A stretch of 64,000 bases of DNA from an uncultured Rhodospirillaceae bacterium (GTDB lineage: Bacteria; Pseudomonadota; Alphaproteobacteria; Rhodospirillales; Casp-alpha2): positions 124,001 to 188,000 of the forward strand of contig CAJWCU010000003.1 of assembly GCA_913030825.1 (NCBI GenBank). The letters are read 5' to 3'. Both the position numbers and the translations under genes were made by a program. Below the pieces are notes generated by a model. It saw only the letters and a program-made list of their open reading frames with translations, had not been told where the DNA came from and ran no database searches. The number at the start of each line of letters is the position of its first letter. The stretch's first letter is position 1. Shown here in pieces: positions 58,991-64,000 of this stretch.

Positions 58991-59680
58991 TTACGGAACG
59001 AGTCGATAGCCCCCGGGTTCCGTCACCAACAGCCGGGCATTCGACGGATCGGCTTCGATCTTCTGGCGCAGACGATAAACGTGGGTTTCCAACGTGTGCG
59101 TGGTGACCCCCGCATTGTATCCCCAGACCTCGCCCAACAGGATGTCGCGGCCGACGACCTTGTCACCCGCCCGGTAGAGGTATTTGAGGATCGCCGTTTC
59201 CTTATCGGTCAGGCGCACCTTTTTCTCCGTCGCCGCCTCGACCAGCATTTTGTTCGCCGGCTGGAACGAATAGGGGCCGATGGCGAAGACCGCGTCGTCG
59301 GACCGCTCATGCTGGCGGATATGGGCCCGCAGGCGGGCCAGCAATACGCCCAGGCGGAACGGCTTGGTCACGTAATCGTTGGCCCCGGCATCGAGGCCCA
59401 AAATCGTATCGGCGTCCGTGTCGGCGCCGGTCAGCATGATGATCGGCGAGGTCACGCCGCCGCGCCGCATCAGACGGCAGACCTCGCGCCCGTCCATGTC
59501 GGGCAGGCCGACGTCCAGAATGATCACGTCGAAACGGTCTTCCTTCGCCGTTTGCAGAGCTTCGGCGCCGCTGGTGCAGGTCACGCTGGTGAATTCCTCG
59601 TGCAGCTGCAGTTGTTCGCAGAGCGTTTCGAGAAAGTCCGCATCGTCGTCGACGATCAGAATTTGTTTGCCGTTGGTCAT
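58991..59680 (-). CDS. OmpR-family response regulator
   Basis: A 229-residue regulator with an N-terminal receiver: QILIVDDDADFLETL has the acidic pocket, Asp56 in VIILDVGLPDMDG is the phosphorylation site, and the conserved Thr (IIMLTGAD) and Lys (DYVTKPFRLG) are present. The C-terminal winged helix has VRLTDKETAILKYLYRAGDK and THTLETHVYRLRQKIEADP, which bind DNA. It is convergent with the PAS gene. The histidine kinase nearby is the natural candidate partner, but this is inferred from position only. Confidence 0.94.
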   Translation of the reverse strand: MTNGKQILIVDDDADFLETLCEQLQLHEEFTSVTCTSGAEALQTAKEDRFDVIILDVGLPDMDGREVCRLMRRGGVTSPIIMLTGADTDADTILGLDAGANDYVTKPFRLGVLLARLRAHIRQHERSDDAVFAIGPYSFQPANKMLVEAATEKKVRLTDKETAILKYLYRAGDKVVGRDILLGEVWGYNAGVTTHTLETHVYRLRQKIEADPSNARLLVTEPGGYRLVP

Positions 59681-59882
59681 GCTCTGTCACGCTCCCCCTG
59701 GAGGCCCGATGATCCAATTATGTCCGGGGCCGGTTGATGATGGGGATTTTCCGCCTTTCTGCCATGCGGTCAATGACAAGGAAGGGAAAATTCCCCATAT
59801 TAGGCAAGATTATTGCCCGACGGATTGCCCGCCAACCAGGGCGGAATTATGGCAAACCTTCCCCGCGCCCCGGAAAAGGCCG

Positions 59883-61163
59883 ATGACCGACACGACCCGC
59901 AACGCCCCCGGCGATCCCAAACATGGCGACGACGCGCCCGACAGCCGTGACGCGGCACGCGACCGGCGCCTGGATCTGAGCCGCCGCGACGCCCCGGCGA
60001 CGCGCGAGCCACGCGCCCAGAAAGCCGTCGACCGCGCGGCCGGTGAACTACGCCGCGGCCGCCCCGTCGTCACCGGCGACGGCAGCGGCCGGGGCCTGGT
60101 CCTGTTGGGCGCGGAACAATTCGACGCCCGCCGCCTGACTGACTTTCGCGCCCTTTGCGGCACCGACCCGGACCTTGCCGTGACCGCGCGGCGCGCCGCC
60201 GTCTTGGGCCTGCCGGCACCCGCCAGCAACGTGATGATCCTCAGCCGCGCGGACGGCCTGGACCCGGATCTGGTGATGCGGCTTGCCGACCCGCTGGTCG
60301 ATGCCTTGGCCGATCCCGCCGCCGATCCGAAAGCCGAACCCGCCGCCAAGACGAACGGCGATCTGGCCGATCTCGACCATCGCCCGGCCCAGGCCTTCGA
60401 CGCCTGGTCGGCGGCCGTCGCCCTGACCAAGGTCGCCCGGCTGCTGCCCGCGGCGGTGACCGCCGCCGTGCCCTACGACGGCGATCTGGAAAACTGGGCC
60501 AAACGCCACGACCTGATGTTCGTCGACGCCGGCGACGTGTTCCGCCAACGCCTGGACGAGGCCCGGACCCTGACGGAAGTCGGCGCCGCGCGCATTCCCC
60601 TGGCCGTCGCCCAGCAAGACGGCGTCGAAGCCAAGGTTCATGCCTTCCGCCCCGCCGACGGCGCGCTGGAACACCTCGCGATCGTTATCGGCGATCCGCA
60701 ACCGGGCGAACCGGTCCTGATCCGCGTCCATTCCGAATGCTTCACCGGCGACCTGCTGGGCAGTCTTCGCTGTGATTGCGGCGATCAGCTGAAAGGCGCC
60801 ATCGCGGAAATCTCCGCCGCCGGAAGCGGCATTCTCCTCTACCTCGCGCAGGAAGGACGGGGCATCGGCCTGGTCAACAAACTGCGGGCGTATGAGCTTC
60901 AGGATCGCGGCTTCGATACCATCGACGCCAACGAACAGCTGGGGTTCGACGCGGACGAACGAATCTACCTGCCGGCGGCGCAGATGTTGCGGCTGTTGGG
61001 TTATGCGGACGTGCGCCTGTTGACCAACAATCCGGAAAAGGTCACCGCGCTGGAACGTTGCGGCATCACCGTCGCCGAACGGGTGCCGCACGCCTTCCCG
61101 TCCAACGAGCACAACGAAAGCTACCTGCGCACCAAGGCCAGCCGCGCCGGGCATCTTTTTTAG
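59883..61163 (+). CDS. ribA: GTP cyclohydrolase II with non-catalytic N-terminal region
   Basis: ATG 59883 gives 426 residues; the frame is open far upstream over the antisense regulator gene but is not coding there. The C-terminal 200 residues are GTP cyclohydrolase II: VHSECFTGDLLGSLRCDCGD supplies the three zinc cysteines, and YLAQEGRGIGLVNKLRAYEL and LLTNNPEKVTALERCG complete the site. Residues about 45-210 (ELRRGRPVVTGDGSGRGLVL and on) resemble a DHBP synthase-like fold lacking its acidic active-site cluster. It starts riboflavin synthesis from GTP. Confidence 0.92.
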   Translation: MTDTTRNAPGDPKHGDDAPDSRDAARDRRLDLSRRDAPATREPRAQKAVDRAAGELRRGRPVVTGDGSGRGLVLLGAEQFDARRLTDFRALCGTDPDLAVTARRAAVLGLPAPASNVMILSRADGLDPDLVMRLADPLVDALADPAADPKAEPAAKTNGDLADLDHRPAQAFDAWSAAVALTKVARLLPAAVTAAVPYDGDLENWAKRHDLMFVDAGDVFRQRLDEARTLTEVGAARIPLAVAQQDGVEAKVHAFRPADGALEHLAIVIGDPQPGEPVLIRVHSECFTGDLLGSLRCDCGDQLKGAIAEISAAGSGILLYLAQEGRGIGLVNKLRAYELQDRGFDTIDANEQLGFDADERIYLPAAQMLRLLGYADVRLLTNNPEKVTALERCGITVAERVPHAFPSNEHNESYLRTKASRAGHLF

Positions 61164-61177
61164 TTTCCCCGCTCCGC

Positions 61178-61195
61178 CGGGCCCAAGAGGGCCCG
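61178..61195 (+). terminator. Possible hairpin terminator after ribA
   Basis: A perfect 7-bp G/C stem with an AAGA loop lies 15 bp after the ribA stop. There is no T tract, so it may act as a 3' stabiliser or weak terminator only. Confidence 0.35.
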
Positions 61196-61278
61196 TGCTC
61201 GCATGGGAACGGCTCAAGGCTGCACGCGCTTTTCACCAACCCCCAGCTGGGCTGCCCCAACGGCCCGTTCGGGCATCC

Positions 61279-61287
61279 GTTAACCAT
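61279..61287 (+). promoter_or_regulatory. CtrA-like half-site upstream of the repeat protein
   Basis: GTTAACCAT matches the well-known CtrA half-site TTAACCAT. It lies about 190 bp before the repeat-protein start; a second TTAACC occurs nearer the gene. The 7-bp-spaced partner TTAA is absent, so a full site is not present. Confidence 0.25.
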
Positions 61288-61473
61288 TGAACCCAAGCCG
61301 GACCGGAGTCCCGCGCGCCCGGCAGGAATTGCCGCGCGCGGCAGGTTCTGCCCAGGATCGGCACGACGATTTTCAATCGAATCAATGCGTTAACCTTGGC
61401 CCGAGTCTTGCGACGTCCGTTCCATAAAATTAACGCCCGAAAACAGGGCGCGAATAGAACGGGAAAAATCGAG

Positions 61474-62985
61474 ATGACACTGCCCTCAGAAGGGATCAAT
61501 CCCTGGCGCGCGACCGGTCTGCCCAACGGCACGGCCCCGGCCCAAAAACCGCAGTATACCAACCTCCCCGACGGCGCGAAGATCGCCCCGGCCGATGACC
61601 CCGAGACCGATGCCGACGCCCTGACCGCCGACGGCGGCAAGGAATTCAAAGCCTTCGGCGACGACGGGTTCACGTTTTGGGACCTGGTCGACGTGGTGAA
61701 CCCCCTGCAGCATATTCCCGTGGTTTCGACGCTATACCGCGATCTGACCGACGATACCCTGGACCCGGCCCCGCGCGTGATGGGCGATACCCTCTACATG
61801 GGGCCCATCGGATTGGTCTCCTCCGTCGCCAACGTGATGGTCGAACACAACACGGGCAAGGACGTGGGCAGCCACGTCATGGCCTATTTCCGGGATGAAT
61901 CGGCGCCGCTCTCCGCCCCGACCGCGACGGCGAACGCCGGTCCGGCCGCCGCCGGAACCGACGGCACGACGGCAGACGGCGCCGCCGACCCGGTGACCGA
62001 ATGGGCGCAGGCTCAGACCGCCTATTACCAGGCCGGCCCCGATCCGATCAGCCAATGGGCACAGGCGCAGAACGCCTATTACCGCGCGGGCGCCATGCAA
62101 CCCGCAACCACGCAAACCGCCGCCGCCAAACCGGCACCGCAAAACCCCGCAGCAGCACCCGCCACGACCGATACGGTCGCCCAATGGGCACAGGCGCAAA
62201 ATGCTTATTACCGGAACGGCGCTGGCTCCGGCGCGACGCAAGTCGCCGAGGCCGGGCCCGTCGCCGCCGGAACCGACGGTGTCGACGTCACGGCATGGGC
62301 CGCCGAACAAACGGCCTATTACCAAACCGGCGCCGCCACGCAGCAGGCCGCGATGCCTGCCGCCGCGGGCACCGATGGGTTGGATGTTTTCGACTGGGCC
62401 GCCGAACAGGTCGCCTATTATCAAGCAACGCCCGCCGGCCAACAGGCACCGGCATCGACCGGCGGCGATGACAGCGGCGGCATGGACGTGGCGCAATGGG
62501 CAGCCGAGCAGACCGCTTATTACCAAACCAGCACCGGGCCCGCCACGGCGGACGATCCCGTCGCCGCCTGGGCGGAAAACCAGACGGCCTACTATCGCGC
62601 CGGATCTGAGGACCGGGCCCGCCCTGCGACGGCACCCGCCACACGGCCCGCCGACCGGCAAATGGCCGATGCGCGTCCGGCCGAAACGCCGACCGGCGAT
62701 GTTTCCACCTGGGCCCGGGATCAATTGGCCTGGGTCATGGGCGACCGCGCCCGGGAAATGGCGGCGCTGCCGTCAGCCGCGACTGCCGACCGGCAGGAAG
62801 CCCCGGCCCGCACCCCCGACATTACGAAAGACCGGACCAGCGGCACGGCCGCCGGCGCCGTCGCCGCGGGCGGCGGCTGGTTCCAGGACAACATGGTCCA
62901 GGGATGGACCCGCCATCAGGCGGCGCAGCGCCTGGCCGAACCCGGTTATCGCCCGGATCTGACCGTCGCGGCGGGCGGGCGGTGA
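61474..62985 (+). CDS. Protein of unknown function with eight WAxxQxAYY-type repeats
   Basis: The ATG at 61474 has GGGAAAA upstream; the frame is open 26 codons earlier. The 503 residues have no signal peptide. Residues about 45-150 form a conserved-looking domain: FTFWDLVDVVNPLQHIPVVS, YRDLTDDTLDPAPRVMGDTL, GPIGLVSSVANVMVEHNTGK. It resembles a domain seen in unnamed alphaproteobacterial proteins. Then come repeats starting at Trp177, 195, 238, 275, 308, 342, 366 and 413, each W-A-x-x-Q-x-A-Y-Y (last unit WARDQLAWVMG), joined by Ala/Pro/Thr-rich linkers of 8-35 residues. The C-terminus has WFQDNMVQGWTRHQAAQRL. Function is unknown; the repeats look like short helical binding units. Confidence 0.75.
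   Translation: MTLPSEGINPWRATGLPNGTAPAQKPQYTNLPDGAKIAPADDPETDADALTADGGKEFKAFGDDGFTFWDLVDVVNPLQHIPVVSTLYRDLTDDTLDPAPRVMGDTLYMGPIGLVSSVANVMVEHNTGKDVGSHVMAYFRDESAPLSAPTATANAGPAAAGTDGTTADGAADPVTEWAQAQTAYYQAGPDPISQWAQAQNAYYRAGAMQPATTQTAAAKPAPQNPAAAPATTDTVAQWAQAQNAYYRNGAGSGATQVAEAGPVAAGTDGVDVTAWAAEQTAYYQTGAATQQAAMPAAAGTDGLDVFDWAAEQVAYYQATPAGQQAPASTGGDDSGGMDVAQWAAEQTAYYQTSTGPATADDPVAAWAENQTAYYRAGSEDRARPATAPATRPADRQMADARPAETPTGDVSTWARDQLAWVMGDRAREMAALPSAATADRQEAPARTPDITKDRTSGTAAGAVAAGGGWFQDNMVQGWTRHQAAQRLAEPGYRPDLTVAAGGR
62002..62742 (+). repeat. Tandem coding repeat array (WAxxQxAYY units)
   Basis: Eight imperfect units start at 62002, 62056, 62185, 62296, 62395, 62497, 62569 and 62710. Units 1-3 read WAQAQ, units 4-6 WAAEQ, unit 7 WAENQ and unit 8 WARDQ, so neighbours are most alike, as expected from local duplication. 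Spacing varies from 54 to 141 bp. Confidence 0.85.
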
Positions 62986-63029
62986 TCCCCCCTGCCCCCG
63001 AACGGCGGAACTGATCTAGACTGACCAGT

Positions 63030-63542
63030 ATGGAAATCGTCGTCGAACGGGGGAAGACCAAAACCACCGGGGTCCTGAAGTGGGGCCGCCGCCGGATGAC
63101 CTGCGCGCTGGGCCGCGGCGGAATTAAGAAGGCCAAACGCGAAGGCGACGGCGTCACCCCCGTCGGCGGCTTCGCCCTGCGGCGCCTGTTCTACCGCGCC
63201 GACCGCCGCCCGGCCCCGCAAACGGCCCTGCCCGTGACCGCCATCACCCCAGCCATGGGATGGTGCGACGATCCGGCGAGCCCGGCCTACAATCGCCTGG
63301 TTCGCCTGCCCTGCCCCTGGGGGCACGAAGTCATGTCCCGGGCGGATGCGCTTTATGATCTGGTCGTGGTTTTGGGCCATAACGACGCGCCGCCGATCCC
63401 CGGTGCCGGCAGCGCCATTTTCCTGCACGTCGCGGCGGACGGATATGCGCCGACGGAAGGCTGCGTCGCCCTGGCGGAGGCGGATCTGGTCGTTCTGTTG
63501 GCAGCCGCCGGACCCGGCGACGTGCTGACGGTCAAAGGGTAG
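63030..63542 (+). CDS. L,D-transpeptidase (YkuD)-family protein
   Basis: A 170-residue single-domain protein. MTCALGRGGIKKAKREGDGV with VTPVGGFAL resembles the first YkuD strands, where the Gly/Lys-Thr-Pro-x-G motif is typical. IFLHVAADGYAPTEGCVALA has the conserved His and the catalytic Cys in TEGC, in place of the more usual SHGC. No signal peptide or membrane segment is seen, unlike exported members. It may act on cell-wall peptides or be a cytosolic variant. It converges on the YggS-like gene with 11 bp of overlap. Confidence 0.83.
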   Translation: MEIVVERGKTKTTGVLKWGRRRMTCALGRGGIKKAKREGDGVTPVGGFALRRLFYRADRRPAPQTALPVTAITPAMGWCDDPASPAYNRLVRLPCPWGHEVMSRADALYDLVVVLGHNDAPPIPGAGSAIFLHVAADGYAPTEGCVALAEADLVVLLAAAGPGDVLTVKG

Positions 63543-64000
63543 GTTTCGTGCGCGCGCCGAAGATCGCCGACCCGACCCGCACATGGGTCGCACCGAATTG
63601 GGCCGCGATCTCGAAATCACCGCTCATCCCCATGCTGAGGCCGGAAAGGCCGTTACGCTTGGCGATTTCGGCGAGCAGCTGAAAATGCAGGGACGGTTCC
63701 TCATCAACCGGCGGAATGCACATCAGGCCCAGAATCGGCAATTGGAAATCGTCCCGGCATTGCGCGATGAAGGCATCGGCATCGTCGGGCAGAATCCCCG
63801 CTTTCTGGTCCTCGGCGCCGGTGTTGACCTGAATGAAACAACCGGGCCGCTTGCCCATTTCGTCCATGGTGCGGGCGAGGGCGCGGGCGAGTTTCGGCCG
63901 GTCGACCGTTTCGATGACGTCGAAAACCTCGATCGCCTTGCGCACCTTGTTGGATTGCAGCGGCCCGATCAGATGCAGCGATATATCCGAATAGGTGTCG
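63532..64000 (-). CDS. YggS-family PLP-binding protein, N-terminus outside window
   Basis: The frame is open to the right edge, so about 155 C-terminal residues are seen. HLIGPLQSNKVRKAIEVFDV carries the conserved HxIGxLQxNK of YggS/PLPBP, followed by CFIQVNTGAEDQKAGILPDD, LGLMCIPPV and LSMGMSGDFEIAAQFGATHV with RVGSAIFGAR, the phosphate-binding end of the barrel. These proteins keep pyridoxal phosphate in balance and have no known catalytic activity. The PLP lysine is upstream of the visible part. Confidence 0.95.
   Translation of the reverse strand, partial: DTYSDISLHLIGPLQSNKVRKAIEVFDVIETVDRPKLARALARTMDEMGKRPGCFIQVNTGAEDQKAGILPDDADAFIAQCRDDFQLPILGLMCIPPVDEEPSLHFQLLAEIAKRNGLSGLSMGMSGDFEIAAQFGATHVRVGSAIFGARTKPTL

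Larger units (their letters stand above)
61164..61473. other. Gene-free region between ribA and the repeat protein
   Basis: About 310 bp with no supported gene. A perfect 7-bp hairpin CGGGCCC-AAGA-GGGCCCG at 61178-61195, without a T run, may help end the ribA transcript. Further on are GTTAACCAT (61279-61287) and GTTAACC (about 61389-61396), matching half-sites of the alphaproteobacterial regulator CtrA. Confidence 0.5.

Overview
The window is high-GC, densely packed chromosomal DNA that looks alphaproteobacterial, most probably Rhodospirillales. Pointers are the 180-kDa-type NAD-glutamate dehydrogenase, a PAS_5-type orphan PAS protein, an ftsK-lolA-xth run, a glnK-amtB pair, a YbbN/LON-domain/Trm112/DUF971 run, and a RibA with an extra N-terminal region. 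No plasmid, phage, transposase or CRISPR signature was seen. Taxonomy is inferred from gene content only.

Region 1 (1 to about 31.8 kb) is a large surface-polysaccharide locus, probably for O-antigen or a Wzx/Wzy-type polysaccharide. It encodes nucleotide-sugar enzymes: a TviB/WbpA-type UDP-GlcNAc 6-dehydrogenase, a fused WbpB-WbpD protein, a WbpE-type aminotransferase, two 2-epimerases, a WbpM/CapD-type 4,6-dehydratase and two extended SDRs. It also encodes about six glycosyltransferases, a WecA/WbpL-type initiating transferase, a flippase and a polymerase-like membrane protein. Decorating enzymes are unusually many: two AsnB-type amidotransferases, a carbamoyltransferase, an MBOAT acyltransferase with an SGNH-like partner, and three methyltransferases. 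Together they suggest a glycan rich in di-N-acetylated uronic acid, with some carboxylates amidated and with carbamoyl and O-acyl groups. Many genes overlap by 4 bp (ATGA/GTGA), so translation is probably coupled. The locus runs by a 4-bp overlap into purH, which ends at a clear intrinsic terminator.

Region 2 (33.4 to 45.1 kb) is mostly housekeeping: a GmhA-like sugar-phosphate isomerase, the large NAD-glutamate dehydrogenase, a GT39-like membrane protein, tRNA-Gly(GCC), a ProX-type deacylase, a YbbN-type thioredoxin, a LON-domain protein, Trm112, a DUF971 protein and an exported protein of unknown role.

Region 3 (45.2 to 52.4 kb) holds a soluble-looking flavoprotein/iron-sulfur pair of the fumarate reductase type with no membrane anchor, a 2OG-Fe(II) oxygenase, a UbiH-family hydroxylase, and glnK-amtB behind a candidate sigma-54 promoter and ended by a strong terminator.

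Region 4 (52.7 to 64 kb) has ftsK, lolA, xth, a histidine kinase, a PAS protein, an OmpR-type regulator, ribA, a striking tryptophan/tyrosine repeat protein, an L,D-transpeptidase-like protein and the 3' part of a YggS-type PLP protein. The least described item is the repeat protein at 61474-62985: a globular N-terminal domain followed by eight WAxxQxAYY-type units.
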